A DNA stretch of 64,000 bases from Cichorium intybus (taxonomy: Eukaryota > Streptophyta > Magnoliopsida > Asterales > Asteraceae), in contig CM042013.1 in NCBI GenBank assembly GCA_023525715.1, forward strand, positions 72,756,994-72,820,993, read 5' to 3'. The translations under genes and the position numbers were made by a program. Under the pieces are notes generated by a model that had not been told where the DNA came from, ran no database searches, and worked only from the letters and a program-made list of their open reading frames with translations. Shown here one piece after another: positions 1 through 12,848 of this stretch. Every line of letters starts with the position of its first letter. The first letter of the stretch is position 1.

Positions 1-300
1 GGCTCAGCTACTTCTGGATTAAATCCAGTGAAGAGACGTAACAAGAAACGGTCAAGATCGACTAGACATGTCTCAAACTGGGAATCCGCTAAATCGGATA
101 CAGTCACGGAAAAATTGGAAGATGCTCCAACTCTTTTGAAAGCTCAGGTATATCTAAAAACCTCAAAACTCCTGTTCCAAGATTTCTTGATACATAATGT
201 GACAGTCACATTTTGGTTTGTATGCATGGAATCAAGAAGGCACGGGACTCTGGTGCATAGGAGCACATATGGATTGGATCTCCAGCTCGTGCAGTTTTGA
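1..300 (+). pseudogene. Copia gag C-terminal fragment (element A)
   Basis: The frame from base 1 reads the basic gag tail (KRRNKKRSRS, then HVSNWES and SDTVTEKLEDAP) that also ends the gag of element B. A deletion of several bases after the codons for EDAP, relative to B and C, shifts the frame, so the reading continues through LLKAQVYLKTSK instead of the SKSFESSG ending of the other copies. The N-terminal gag lies off-window. No zinc knuckle is present here or in B or C. It is a broken copy. Confidence 0.7.
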
Positions 301-550
301 AGTTTAGATAGATATTAAGTATTGTTATTAGTCTTTAGATACATTTTTGACATTGTCTATTACATTGTTCAAGGATTTTGTTTTAATAAAATTGTCAATT
401 TTCTTTTAACACCTGTTGTCTAAAATTATCCTTGAAATGTTATATGAATGTGTTGAATGTATTATTAGTAATAACTTGAATGTTGATGCATCCAAAGTGT
501 TTGGATTCAAGAATTGTGTCATTTATGATTGTTAATACAAATGTTATAAG

Positions 551-811
551 AATCAATTCAACCATAGGTCCAGTTTGACAGGACCTTGGAATCATTTGAG
601 TTAGAGTCACTTGATGAATTGATTTCTTAATGTGTCAAGAAATGAATCAACCAAAGGTCCAGTTGGACAGGACTTTGGAATCATCTGACTTGGAGTCAGA
701 TGATGATTAAGTTCTTTATAAAGCACATGTGGCAAGAAATGAATCACCCAAAGATCCAGAGGATAGGATTTTGGAATCAGTTAACTTAGAGTCAACTGAA
801 GATTGCAAGTC
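551..811 (+). repeat. Three imperfect tandem repeats with dyad cores (A)
   Basis: Three units of about 90 bp, each holding a CAAAGGTCCAG-like start, GGAC(T)TTTGGAATCA and a dyad around GACTTAGAGTC. In the middle unit the dyad is perfect, with 10-bp arms TCATCTGACT and AGTCAGATGA around a 3-nt loop. The same units read as an acidic peptide repeat (DRTLES-SDLES-DDD type), so the dyad may be a by-product of coding sequence. Equivalent blocks lie at about 16530-16790 (C) and 23051-23300 (B). Confidence 0.6.
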
Positions 812-1929
812 TTGAACAAAGTCATAAGTTTACATAGATATGTAAAGGACATTGAGATTAAGAGCAACAGACACACCTGTTGTTGTGTATTGCTAGAATC
901 TTGATATAGAACACAATTGTTTGTACTTCACGATATTCATCATTCGGTATGACGAATATGACATTGCTTATCAGGATAAGCAATTGAATTGAAACCTTGA
1001 ACAGTCCAAGGACTTCAAAGGAAGTACAAGTTCCACAGAACCTGAGCGATAACATAAACTGAGAAAAAGATTTCACAGTTCATTCTCTTCCAAGAATATT
1101 AATGGTTATAATGTGTCTTAGGGAAGATAATGGAGCATTGGTTGAAACAGTTCGATCCTCGGTGTATGAGATACATTGCCAATTAGTTTCCAATAAGATG
1201 AACAATATACCAGTCAGTCCATATAAACCATATTCCGACCACATCCTAGACTAAGTAGGTCTTGCAGACACTGCCTGAAATGTAAAGCTGGGATTATCCC
1301 ACTTGTACATAGAAAGTCCAGGGTCTTGTAGTGTTCATCTGAACCTCATGGCCAGCTGAACTTGATCAGCATTGTCGTTTCATTAGCTATCCCACTGTAA
1401 CTAAAGAGCTCTTTTAGAAAGAACTCATGGTCCAAGGAAACAGTGGGAGTTGGGACAGTCCTAAATGAGTTTAGGATTAGCAATGAAAGAACCTTTTTAG
1501 TCATCACTAGGCTTGGAGCATAAATCAGATTTTTGCTTTACAACTGACATAATCTCCTCTTGACCAGTAGTATTGATCACCATCATAAGTAGTTGTGATC
1601 AGGGTGACATACCGATTGGTGGTAAAACACTGCAGTTGGTACGGATTTGCAATCCGACTACTTGGAAGCATTGGTGAGCCCGGCTGCTGCCAAATAAGAG
1701 GACCTTAGGGCGAGACACGGACTGTGTGAAAATTTGATTGATTTTACACCTGGTTTAAAAACCAGTGGGAGTAACTGAATCATCAAAAGAAAGCAACATG
1801 GATATATACATACCTTCAGAGCATCTAGTTGAGTGAATCGATACTCAGAGTCAAGCAATTGATTCCGAGTAAAGCACTCTCAATAGAAGATGAAATCCGA
1901 GAGGATTCTGCATGGCATAGTGTGAGTCG

Positions 1930-1963
1930 TTAGTGGAGCATGTGCGGTTTACCGGCACACTAA
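1930..1963 (+). other. GGAGC bulged hairpin, copy A-H3
   Basis: Outer stem TTAGT pairs with ACTAA. The left side then has an unpaired GGAGC, followed by an inner stem GTGCGG with CC(G)GCAC (one bulged G) and loop TTTA. In this copy the inner pair that is T.G elsewhere is a C-G pair, a consistent change. Structure inferred by hand. Confidence 0.6.
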
Positions 1964-2916
1964 TAGGGACACATATAGAGCATGCCATTACAAAAGGTAC
2001 ATGGCCCCGGGTTTCGTCCCACGGGCATCTCGCAAGAAAGGATATTCAGATTCTCAAAATATGCCAAAGGATTGGATTTTGAGAAAGGGCTGAAAGATTT
2101 TCATTAAAATGTCAGAAAGGTTTAGATTCTCAAAATGTGCCATAAGTCCTGGATTTTGTGAATAGCCTATAACCGTGTCAAAGCTAGTGGGAGTCGCCGT
2201 TATCCACTATCCCCACATGTGGGATAAATAATGGTTCTAGGAAACGTCTCTTTTCATTACGAAGTGTAATGACTTAGTGTTAAGAGACGGATCGCTATGA
2301 AAGCCTTAATAGAAATACGGCATACTCAGGTGGTTATAAACGTCTATGAGATAGATCCAGATTCTGCCAAAATGATCTTGATGAGATTCAAGATGCATAG
2401 ACTTAGGAAAAGTTTTTTTTTCTTGTCATTGCAAAGTGTGATGACTTGGCATGAAAGAAATAAAGAAGGTGCAACATACTCATGTAATTCACAGTCATCT
2501 ATTGGAAAGATGAAATCACCAGCATAAACCTAGCCATTGTAAGCATGATCTTGATAAGATTCAAGATGCACGAGAAAAGTCTCCGAAAGGAAAATAGTTT
2601 TTCGAAAATCATGACACAAAGGATTATAAATAATCCTTGGATTCCGAAAGGGTTTGGAATAGGATTAGATCGGGTTCCACAAGTTTTGGATCGATCATAA
2701 AGTCATGAACATGTCCTGATAACTTAATGCTTAGGGCATAGTAAGTTGGATTCAGGACATTGCATGGCTAGGTATACTGGATGGATTGTTTGAACTCAAG
2801 TGAGAATTCATTAGGAAATGATTGGGGTGATAGTGTTAATGTGAAAGTTTTTCAAATGGGTAACGTCAGGACATGATGTTGAAGGTCATGATGGTTAAAG
2901 AATCTCGATGGTATTC

Positions 2917-2948
2917 TGATGGAGCGCGTGTGGTTCACCGGCACATCA
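2917..2948 (+). other. GGAGC bulged hairpin, copy A-H4
   Basis: Outer stem TGAT/ATCA, bulge GGAGC, inner stem GTGTGG/CC(G)GCAC, loop TTCA. At the same element position C has CGAT/ATCG and B has TGTGAT/ATCACA, so both arms changed together. Confidence 0.6.
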
Positions 2949-4044
2949 TAGCACCTCGAAATAGTCTTAGGATACAGTCAAGTAGACTAAAGACCCCAAA
3001 ACCATAGGAAGTCACCGTACACATTACCAGAATGGAGTTAGGAGAGAAATTGACAAGATAACATATTGAGATGTTATCGGATGAGCATCCGATTGGATCA
3101 TCTGCAATAAAGTGTACAAGTATAAGATACTTTGGATACATAGAAAGAGTGTAAGGTTCATAAAGACATAGATGTAAAATTAGAATTGAAAGTTTAAAAG
3201 AAATTTTTGAAACCGATAATAGTTTATGACAAGTCCAGACTTGGTGATTACCTTGTGGAGACTTGGTAATAAGCAGGAGTAGCTGCCAGTCAGATCTTTA
3301 TGTTTCACTTTTGCATGTTTTACTTCCCGAATAATTTAATTATTCAGATAGGTCCACAGTCGCTCATACTTTGGGAAGTAAGTATTGAATCAAGACTGTC
3401 ATGAATTGGTTTGTAGACTGTCTAACGAGTTAGATATAGCAATAGGATTGCTACAACATTCATGAGTACTTAGAAATAGAGATTTGAGTATTGGATAAAC
3501 CCACGCTCAATAGATTGCTTCATGGATTATATCACAAGCAATGTTGAGACGATAATATCTTATGATCTTGAAGTGGAGAGATATGAGTTATGATTTACAA
3601 GGCAGTTGTTCATTGATAATATGAAAACACATCGGTAACTCGATGTTATAAAACGTGTTGTTGTGAATAATTTGACTAGTAAAAGATATAAGCATATGAG
3701 TCGAAGCTTATTCGTTCCTTGACCCTGATGGGAAACAGATATCTGTAGGCCTCTCGATGATTTTGAAGTTGACTAAAGTGCTGGCCAGCCTGGACTAAAT
3801 TGATATGTTCAATTAGAAGTTCTAAAGTCATAAGCAGAATCAGAAATCGGGGAACAGAGTATCGGACAGAGATTGATCTCAGTCCATGTCTCGTGTCTGA
3901 AAATATCTTGTTGGACGAAGGATCATATGATCACTTATCTTTGGACAGAACTGACTAGGTCAGAGTTCGGCAGCGGTTTCTAGGAAGCTACAGTTGCTAA
4001 ATTAATTAGAGGGTAAATTGGTAATTTTAGTCATAGACTTATCC

Positions 4045-4055
4045 AAGTGGGAGAC
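4045..4055 (+). promoter_or_regulatory. Polypurine tract of element A
   Basis: AAGTGGGAGAC lies directly before the TGTTGGATTAGG start of the 3' LTR. The same tract precedes the 3' LTRs of C and B (21491 and 55546). It would prime plus-strand DNA synthesis. Confidence 0.7.
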
Positions 4056-4842
4056 TGTTGGATTAGGTGTCTAAGCCATGACTAATAATTAGTATTTATC
4101 TAATTAATAGTAGCATAGTCCATTTGGGTTGCCCTCATAGTTGGAGGATTGGCAGAAAGTCCGGTAGAGAGAAAGATTGATTTATTATGTGATTAATAAA
4201 TCAATAGAAATTAAATAAATAGTTTATTAATATATTTAAGTGATAATATATTAATTAGAAACTATAATAATTAATTAGAAATTTTTCTGGAATTAATTGG
4301 AATTAATTTGGCAGTTAAATTGATTAATTAAAGGTGCAGGGACTAAAACTGTAATTATTCGATAGTTGAGTAAGTGGCAGTGTGAGTAACCATGTGGTGA
4401 ACGAAATTATATATATAGATATATATATATTTTCGAGATATATATATATATACTACAGATAAATGGTGTTTGAATTATTAAAATAATAGTTTATCTTAAT
4501 TCGAATTCAAAAAGGCTTATCTGTAACGATTATCTGATCACCACATGGAGGCTATAAATAGGGAGGCTCTCCCTAAACCCTAGACCACGAAATTTGACTC
4601 TCTCTCCCAAGGAATTTTCGGCCAAGAGCTCAGCTAAGGGTGTGACTTCATTTGAGGCAGGACATTTGTGCTGCTTGGTTTCCAAGAAATCCTAAAAGGT
4701 TAGTTTTTCTTATTTTATTCTTTTAGTTAATTTCTTCTGGCTTTCTAGGATATGTTATATGTTTAATTAGAAGAAAAACTAGATCTATATAGGTTGCATG
4801 TGAACTTAGGATTTTTAGTTCATAGTTGCAGAAAACCTTTCA
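4056..4842 (+). repeat. 3' LTR of element A (787 bp)
   Basis: Starts TGTTGGATTAGG and ends AAAACCTTTCA, giving TG...CA ends that match the LTRs of B and C. A TATA box (TATAAATA, 4553-4560) sits before a CT-rich probable transcription start. A short broken AT tract lies at about 4407-4450. It is clearly diverged from the B and C LTRs and forms a separate subfamily or an older copy. Confidence 0.85.
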
Positions 4843-5769
4843 ATATGTGGGTATATAAGATAGTGTAAGACCAAAAAACTAACTAGTTTTTTCTTATTCC
4901 AAGACTAAATTTCGTTCTCCTCACTCTCTCCCCCTTTTTGCATGTCTTTTGAAGCCTTTTGCAAGTGTAAGTGGGGTAGAAGTGCTTCTTATTTGGTGCT
5001 TAATTGTGTTATGCACTTAAAGGCTTAAGAAGTCACAAATACAAAAGGGAATTAGCATTCCTAGTGTCTTACTCTTGTTGGTGGATACATTATAGAGGAA
5101 CTCTCCTTTGGGTTCTCTTGCCATCTTCATCAACTCCTTAAAACTAAGTGGGATCAAAGTCTTCAACGGTTATTTTCTTTTCATCCTATGGTTGTCAAAT
5201 AATCCTTCTGTATTATATAATTGGATCCTCTTGGTGGTTTTGTTAAAATGATCTTAAAATAATAGTTATTTTAAAACCGCTTCCTTTTGCCGCTTAAAAT
5301 TGTTTTACGTAAACTGATCGTTTTTAGCTTATCAAATCCCATCAATTTTTGTATAACTTTTTGTAAATCTTTTGCATGGTTGTTTTATAACTTTCTTTTA
5401 CATTTTTATTTATAATTTTTCACGGTTTTAATGTACTTATTTAGATACTAATATAAACACTAACATCATAAAGAAAATGATGTTTGTCAACAATTTTGGA
5501 AAATGAAAAAAATAATTTACACACTTTGCTAACAATAGTTATAATTCTTAAAGATAAGCCTTAGCAAATGCATTTTGTCTTATAAAAATATAGTTTTTAA
5601 TAGCAAGACATAATGTCATTTCACATTGGTTACCATTGATGTAATAAGATATGTATTATAATACTTTTTATAATTTTTTTTACATTTCTAAATATGTTTT
5701 TTCATGTAGTACCCCAAAAACACATACAGTAGAAATATAAAAAAAGTTGTAGACAAGCTCTGTTAAAAT
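4843..5769. other. AT-rich spacer, nothing recognised
   Basis: About 0.9 kb after the LTR of A. It has pyrimidine-rich runs near 4920 and AT-rich sequence after 5200. I see no coding frame, RNA gene or repeat end that I can support. Confidence 0.4.
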
Positions 5770-5820
5770 TCATTTGGACAAGGACCAAGTCACAATCTCA
5801 TTTATTTAAAGAGACAAACG

Positions 5821-6237
5821 TGTTTTAACTGTGGTATTATAGGTCACATTGCGAGAAAGTGTCCACATCGTCCATATGTTCCCTACTATGAATAATGTTG
5901 GCAGAATGTGCCAAGAGGGAGATCTTACAAAAGAAATACTTCGAGGTCACGTTCACGAGATGGTGACGGGAATGTCAAAAAGGTCAAGACTCAGAACCAA
6001 AAGGACAATAGGGACATGACCAATATGAAATCAGATTCGAGAGATGCTTTTACCAAACCTGCAAGGGTGAGGTCAAATTCATCTCAAGGATCATCTTCAA
6101 GCTCACACTTGAAAAATAAACCCAAAGCAAAGGGTGGACCAATTTCAAAGTCAAGTGTTGAAGCTCCCATTCGGTTAAATCATAACGTGTTTAAACCAAA
6201 TTACCAATGGGTTCCTAAAAGTCAAGTTTCCAATTAA
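5821..6237 (+). pseudogene. Copia gag tail with CCHC zinc knuckle
   Basis: A perfect C-x2-C-x4-H-x4-C knuckle is encoded at 5821-5862 (C at 5821, 5830 and 5860, H at 5845). One in-frame TAA (5893-5895) then interrupts the frame, which continues as an Arg/Ser/Lys-rich tail (PRGRSYKRNTSRSRSR) and ends with NYQWVPKSQVSN. In intact copia polyproteins this region binds RNA and leads into the protease. The nonsense codon and the stop at 6235 show it is dead. Confidence 0.65.
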
Positions 6238-6389
6238 CCCAAATTCCTGTTATTTCTTCATTCTTATCTGAAAAACAGGATATGTCATGGGAAAGAGTAC
6301 AACATGTAGATAGTAATGGTAAACCCAGCTTCAAAATGGATTGGGTTCCTAAAATTAACTAATCACGTAGCTTGTGCAGGAGCAGCTAT

Positions 6390-6640
6390 GGAGGAATATC
6401 ATCAGACCTTGGTTTGTTGATAAGGCTGTTCCAGGCACATGTCAGGAGACATCTCTCAACTGTACGTCATTCAAAACTTTAATGGAGGGTATGTGTCCTT
6501 TGCGATAGGGGAAAAGGGAAATATCACACAAATGGGGCCGTGTCTAATGGCGTGTTGAAATTTGAAAAAGACAACTTCGTTACGGAATTGAAACATAGTT
6601 TGCTGGGCGTCTCTCAGGTATGTAAAATTTGTAACTTTTT
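6390..6640 (+). pseudogene. Copia protease/pre-integrase remnant
   Basis: In shifting frames, SRHMSGDIS, NGGYVSFAIGEKG and VSNGVLKFEKDNFVTELKH followed by SLLGVSQV resemble the stretch after the copia protease and the GAG-pre-integrase motif (LKHNLLSVSQ type). The frame changes at least twice. The D-S-G catalytic triplet itself cannot be read. Confidence 0.55.
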
Positions 6641-8150
6641 GGTTCTAGTTAAATTTGTTCATGTTTTTATTTTCGCTACGTTCTCCTCCATGCACAAATT
6701 TAGGGGGAGAATTAAAACAAACAAAAATTATAAAATTCAAAAATTTTCAAAAAATTTTCTTTCTTATAAATCGTTCTTCAAAAATCCAAAAATATTATAT
6801 TTACTTAAGTTAGTTTTTAACTTGTTTATTAAAAATTTAAAAAAAAATCAAAAATATGCACGATTGTCAATGTTCTTGATTTATACCAATCAGGAATACA
6901 AATCCAATCCTTATGTCAATGATGTGTTTTCATTATCACTGTGATCCATTAAGTCATTGCCTTACCCTATCGATCGACGATGCCCTGAGCTATACCACTC
7001 ACTACTGAGATAAAACATCATGTGTTGATGATTCTCATTGGTACACCACAATGAGTATAAAGCACTAACAACCTTTCTTAACCTAACCTCAAGTATTCTA
7101 AAACATAACTTCTAGACACTTTGAGTTAAGCCACTCATAGTCGAGAGTTACAAACTCTGTGCCGATGGTTAGATTACGTACCATAGTCTTTCACATGCAC
7201 TAATCCATTCTTACCCACTCTATTTTCTGACGCAAGAAATAGACGATTCATCATTTAAAACCAAATGTTGATGATATTTCGAAACACTATGCCTATGATC
7301 TTTGCTATAACACCAATAGTAAATGTGAGGCATCAACAACAATTCTTACCTACATTCTTCTAATTTAGAGTTGGATGATTCAGTGTATTATACCATACAC
7401 TGATGACAATTCGCAACTTTAGCTGATGGGTATATCTCGAACCAAGATATATTACACGCGCATACCATTCTTAACCCTAATTTTCTTGTAATAAATGTGT
7501 GCATGATTCTATGTGGCTTTTACCTCCCATTGATGAAACATCAAAACTCTAGGTCAGTGATCGCTGTTGACTACCACAATAGCTGTGAGACCCTAACACT
7601 TCACCAGAACCCTAACTGGCACCAGGATGGTACACTCTGCAGAGATTCAGATACCATTGAACGGCTCACCAAGAGCCAAGTTAACTTGTTAACTACATTG
7701 AGATCTTTGATCAAGGATATGCTGGGGGCCAAAATCAAAACGACCACGAGTAGTTCTCCGATACTCAATCAATCACAGTGCGTTCCTCAGTGTTCACACA
7801 GATACTGCGAGTAGTCTCCTCCTGAGCCAAGGCTAGGTCCTTGAACAACTGTGGCGAGAAGGGTCTTTCTGACTCTGTGACCCACAGGGATTGTTTGGTC
7901 ATCGTTACGTCTCATGAAGTGCCAGTTATCAAATGAATATTTTCATGTGATGGTACGAGAAGTGAAGTTTAAAAGTTTTCAACACAACATTTCAACCCCA
8001 AAGAAAGGTGAAGCGTAACTCTATGCGACAAGCTGCGTTGATTTCCTCCTCAAACAGTTTATGTTGCTACATTTGTATCTAAAGTGATCAAGAAGTGAAG
8101 AAGAAGAATCAGACTCCAAGTTCTAGTCAAAGTCAAATTCAAAGCTGGGA
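6641..8150. other. Unassigned sequence inside copia relic
   Basis: AT-rich stretch (6700-6900), then mixed sequence with an open frame at 7497-7814 that I do not recognise. It lies where pol should be but shows no RT or integrase motifs. It may be pol decayed past recognition or an insertion. Confidence 0.35.
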
Positions 8151-8328
8151 GTGCTGATTTCAGATCCTATGCAAGAAGCCTCTACACCATATGTGCGTTC
8201 AGAGTCAAATTTTGAAGAAAGTCCAACTGTATCTCGTAGTCAAGTCATGAAGAGATCGAGCAAAGAGCTGAAAGTTAATGTCAAGGGAAGCTTGAAGAAC
8301 AATGAAAGCATTAAACCAAGGGGGAGAT

Positions 8329-8782
8329 TGTTGGAGCATATTTTAATGGTTTATGCTTTTCATTTTAAGGGATTAACTCGAGTTTAAAGAGGCAGAAAGA
8401 CGTTTTCGGTCAAGGACCGAAAACTCCATGATCTCGGTCTCTGTTGGACCTAAATCTCCTTGATTTCGGTGGGCTTGGGGCTGGGATTTCGGTTGGGCCA
8501 AGTATCGATGGGCTTATGTCATTAGGATAGGTATATAATGTTTTATTTCCGCCATTTATTGGTGTTGATCGATTGGGAGCTTAGACGTGATAGAGAAATT
8601 GTTCATCGATCATCAAGCATCTTATGTACTAGACTATTGATCAATAATAGTGTGCATTGAAGATTAATCCTTGTGTTCTTAATTCATATTAACTGTTTTG
8701 TGTTAATCATTGGATTGTGATTCCGCACCAATCTCGTGATTTAGATTGATACCGGTTTTGATCTAAGTATTTGGGACTTACA
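8329..8782 (+). repeat. Probable 3' LTR of the copia relic (454 bp)
   Basis: Begins TGTTGGAGCATATTTT directly after an AAGGGGGAGA PPT and ends GGGACTTACA. The start is well supported by the PPT; the end is chosen only from the CA dinucleotide, because the 5' partner LTR is not in the window. Confidence 0.5.
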
Positions 8783-8839
8783 AAGCTTATTCCTTTTTGT
8801 GTTTATAAGGTTGATCTAGTGTTTTTGATCGTGGAAATG

Positions 8840-10326
8840 AATATTTGGTCCCTTTTTGGTTTGGTATTTGGAACTTGTTCGGAAAGTCCAGACCTTTATG
8901 CTTCTTGTAGTACTTTTGGAGCTATTAAGTCAGATTAGAGAGTGTGCCAAGCTCTCTTTGGTTGTTTGCATGGTTGTTTGGCTTGTTTTAAGCTTTTGGG
9001 ACTTAGGTTTTGAGTTTTGGGCATGCATGACGATAAAGGTGGCAACTTTATGGGTCAATGGTCATTTTGGGTAAGTGCTGGAAGGACTTAACCCCTTGAC
9101 TGAATATATTAAGAGCTAAATGAAGTTTTGATACTGTTCATAATTAGCGTCGCTATTTTAAGGAGATTGCGACACCAACTTTGATAGCGACGCTATCATT
9201 GAGGAAATAACGACGCTATCTAGTGTTGACTTTGACCTTTGATCGTTGACCGTTGACTTTTTGACCAGTTTAACTTTCTGTCAAACTTGGGAATTTAAGG
9301 GGGTTAATCTTGAGGTTTCTCATGTTTCGGGTATATGAGTTGCTAAGTGAAGTTTATCCTTAATAGGAGGTTCGTGTTGTCGGGATCCAAGGAGATGCGG
9401 GTGGAGTGCTATTTGGCTTGGCAGATCATGTGAATTTCTTCACTATACTATGGGTGATGTTACATGCATAGTTAGTTTTGTACTACTATTATAGTTATGT
9501 ATGTTTAAGCTAGGTGTGACTTATGTTAGTTGTCTGAATGAATAATGTTAGGGACCCACTGGATCAAACCGTATGATAAAACTTTTGCGTCATTATGTGT
9601 TAGTCGTTGGATTTGTTTTGGCGACTGAAGAATGATGGCGGATCGGGGTAAGTTCGAGATCCGGATGAATCGGGGCAAGATCAGGAGTCTAAAAGAATAA
9701 GTTGATTCGATGATGGACGGAACGGGGAGAGCCTACGAGTCTTTAGCTGAGGCGGGTCAGGGTGAACCCGAGAGCCAAAGATGTTTGTGTCTTATGTGAT
9801 GGATCGCGTGGTATTTTGGGAATCTCACTAAGCTTTGTGCATAGTCTTTCATCATAAATGCTTTTTAGGTAATTGCTGGCTTGAGCTTGGAGCACGGGGA
9901 GACTGTATCGTATCTGGGGTTTTGGTATTCAAGTCTTCCGCTGGATAATGTTTGTAACTGTTTTAATAAAGCAGGTTTTAAATGTTTTAATTGATTAACT
10001 TGAATTAAATGGTTTTATTTCCAACATGTTTTTATGTATTTGAACCGTAATATAAATGAAAATTTTACTCTGGAATTTTGGACGTTACAATATGATATCA
10101 AAGCCATGGTTGGAGGGATTTGGATGAACATGAATGTGATTCCAATGATTTGGATGAACAGGAATGTTATTTCAAACTCAAACTAAGGACTTGAAGATTT
10201 TCTTAAATGATTTTCAAAGAAAACCCATTTTTAATTAAAGTTCAAAGGAGTTAGGTAGAGTATTATATGGGAAACTCCTTTGCATGTTCTTGTTTGGTTG
10301 TTGCTTGGGGGTTTGAAACATGGTAT
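8840..10326 (+). mobile_element. Ty3/gypsy LTR relic with leader
   Basis: About 1.2 kb of LTR-like sequence with TTGACTTTGACC-type repeats (9225-9270) and an end at about 10089 (GGACGTTACA). A degenerate tRNA-iMet primer site follows (TGATATCAAAGCC against TGGTATCAGAGCC) with about 220 bp of leader. It holds a small cluster of AGCGTCGCTA-like dyads (9146-9222). Element B is inserted in its leader; the five bases before B are GGTAT. The left end and the rest of the gypsy body are not found. Confidence 0.45.
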
Positions 10327-11079
10327 TGTTAGATTAGGTGTCTAAGCCATGACTTATAAATTGTATTTATCTTATTAATTGAAGCAACGTCCATTTGGGT
10401 TGCCCTCATAGCTGGAGGTTTGACAGAAAGTTCAGTAAAGAGAAATGTTGATTTATTAAATGTTTAATAAATCAATAGAAATAAAATAGTAGTTTATTAA
10501 TATATTAATTAGAAACTATATTAATTAATTAGAAATTAATCTAGAACTAATTGGAATTAATTTAGTGATTAATTTAATTGATTAAAAGTGCAGGGACAGG
10601 TTTTGTAATTATTCAATAGTTGAATTGAATAAGTGACTGGCCAGTGGAACCTGGGGTTGGCGAAATTATGAGTGTGCACACTCATATTTTCGAAACCCTA
10701 ATTATGGTTTAATAGAGGCTTGTCCATTTAATAAAAGGGCTTGTCAAAGTTGGGCTCCTCTAGGGTTTTGACTATAACCCTTAGAGGCTATAAAATGAAC
10801 CTCCTGGAACCCTAAAAACCTGCGCCACTTTCTAAGACTCTCTGGAACTCTGCTGTTTTCTCCTCTTGCTTGGGTGTGACTCCATTTGAGGCAGGATAAT
10901 TTTGCTGCTAGCTTCTGGATCAAGAATCAAAGGTTGGTTTTTGTTATCCAAATTCTTTAGAGATTAATTGTTGGCCTTAGGAATTTTATTATATGTTCAT
11001 TGATAGAAAAACATAGATATTTTATTAGGTTGCATGTGAACTTAGGTTTATTAGTTCATAGATTGCTTAAAACCTTTCA
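10327..11079 (+). repeat. 5' LTR of element B (753 bp)
   Basis: TGTTAGATTAGG...ACCTTTCA. TATA box TATAAAAT at 10789-10796 followed by CT-rich sequence. The primer site follows directly. The first bases differ (TGTTAG against TGTTGG) from every other LTR of the family. Confidence 0.85.
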
Positions 11080-11080
11080 G

Positions 11081-11092
11081 TGGTAGCAGAGC
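11081..11092 (+). promoter_or_regulatory. Primer binding site of element B
   Basis: TGGTAGCAGAGC, one base from the initiator-Met tRNA complement TGGTATCAGAGC kept in element C. Starts one base after the LTR. Confidence 0.75.
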
Positions 11093-11540
11093 CTTGGCTG
11101 TTTTTCTTGTGAATTGCTATAATTGTTTTTTGTTCATGGGTTATTTTCGAAAAATATAACCCCTTGATGGCCTTGTCGATTTTGGTGGCTAGGGTTTTGA
11201 AAACCCTAGCCTCCACCCTTTTTTGGCGATTTGCATGATAATGGAAAGTAGGTTGTTATTTTTGGTAATTGTAATCTATTAAATAACTTGAACCCTTTAT
11301 CCCATTACATGTTTTTCGAAAATTAGGGGATAAGGATAGGTAAATTAATTTGATTAATTTTGTGATGCCTATCTTTGATTTAATTAATTTAATTAATTGT
11401 TAATTAAAAGATAAATTAAATCACTTAAAGATTTAAATTTAATTTTCGAAATTAATGGGTAAATTGCGAAAAATATAAAAGATTAAATCTAAAATATTTT
11501 AAAGAGTTTAAAATATATCTTATATATTTATGATTAAAAG

Positions 11541-12432
<892 letters not shown>

Positions 12433-12733
12433 ATTAAATTGGTTAGTCTTACCGTTAGTAGGCCTCATTCACAAAACTGTCCTATAAAGAGGGTATAAAG
12501 TGACTGCCTATAAAATGGTAGTCTAATGGGCGTCCACTCTCACCCACCGCTCTCCTGGTCAGTCAAGTGTCGTTAGTCGAACGGGTTTGATAGGACCGCT
12601 TAATTCTCATTAAAAGTATAATGCTGTAATTAAAAGTACTAGAACAATTCTTAAAAAATCCTAAATCTAGTTACTTTAGAAAAAATGTGAAATGATGCTA
12701 ATCCATGAAGTTGCACATTGCACTTTGTGAAAC

Positions 12734-12769
12734 ATTGGTGGAGCCTGTGTGGTTAACCGGCACACCAAT
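12734..12769 (+). other. GGAGC bulged hairpin, copy B-H1 (leader)
   Basis: Outer stem ATTGGT/ACCAAT (6 pairs), bulge GGAGC, inner stem GTGTGG/CC(G)GCAC, loop TTAA. In the gag leader about 410 nt before the gag start. Confidence 0.6.
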
Positions 12770-12814
12770 AGGGGTTCACAAAGAGTTGTAATGGGTTTGT
12801 CGATCTTACCATTG

Positions 12815-12848
12815 TTGATGAAGCGTGTGTGGTTTACCGGCACGTCAA
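12815..12848 (+). other. GGAGC bulged hairpin, copy B-H2 (leader)
   Basis: Outer stem TTGAT/GTCAA (one G.T pair), bulge GAAGC (one base changed), inner stem GTGTGG/CC(G)GCAC, loop TTTA. It lies 46 bp after H1; the same tandem layout is seen in C. Confidence 0.6.

Larger units (their letters stand above)
301..4044 (+). other. Pol-less internal region of element A
   Basis: About 3.7 kb between the gag tail and the PPT with no convincing coding frame. It aligns by eye with 16150-21490 in C and with the split B region (22684-23955, 42674-44179, 54443-55545), which shows it is a fixed part of the family and not unique DNA. It contains the tandem LES-type repeats and two of the GGAGC hairpins listed separately. 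Short open frames here are chance or shadows. Confidence 0.7.
1..4842 (+). mobile_element. Pol-less Ty1/copia-type element A, 3' part
   Basis: The window opens inside the gag tail of an LTR element and runs through about 3.7 kb of internal sequence to a polypurine tract and a 3' LTR. The internal sequence is collinear with elements B and C further on: gag tail, acidic-repeat/hairpin block, two GGAGC hairpins, PPT. No reverse transcriptase, RNase H or integrase can be read in any frame. The 5' LTR and leader lie before the window, so the left TSD cannot be checked; the five bases after the 3' LTR are ATATG. Copia assignment rests on the gag type, the TGGTATCAGAGC primer site of the sister copies and the 5-bp TSD of C. 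Confidence 0.85.
5770..8782 (+). mobile_element. Decayed Ty1/copia element, 5' truncated
   Basis: Order on the plus strand: gag zinc knuckle and basic tail (5821-6237), a pre-integrase-like piece (6390-6640), about 1.5 kb of unreadable sequence, a short C-terminal frame (8151-8387), a PPT (AAGGGGGAGATTG) and a probable 3' LTR. Reverse transcriptase and the catalytic part of integrase are not visible. A PPT-like TTTAGGGGGAGAATT at about 6702 suggests an internal rearrangement or a second relic joined here. Confidence 0.55.

Noticed and set aside
1..4055. A complete copia pol hidden in the A/B/C internal regions
   Set aside because: I looked for YVDD, the protease D-S-G and integrase motifs in all frames by eye and found none, whereas the same motifs are visible in the other relics.
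12734..12769. GGAGC hairpin as a hammerhead or other known ribozyme
   Set aside because: The hammerhead core CTGATGA...GAAA is absent, and the bulge and loop do not match another ribozyme or riboswitch that I know.
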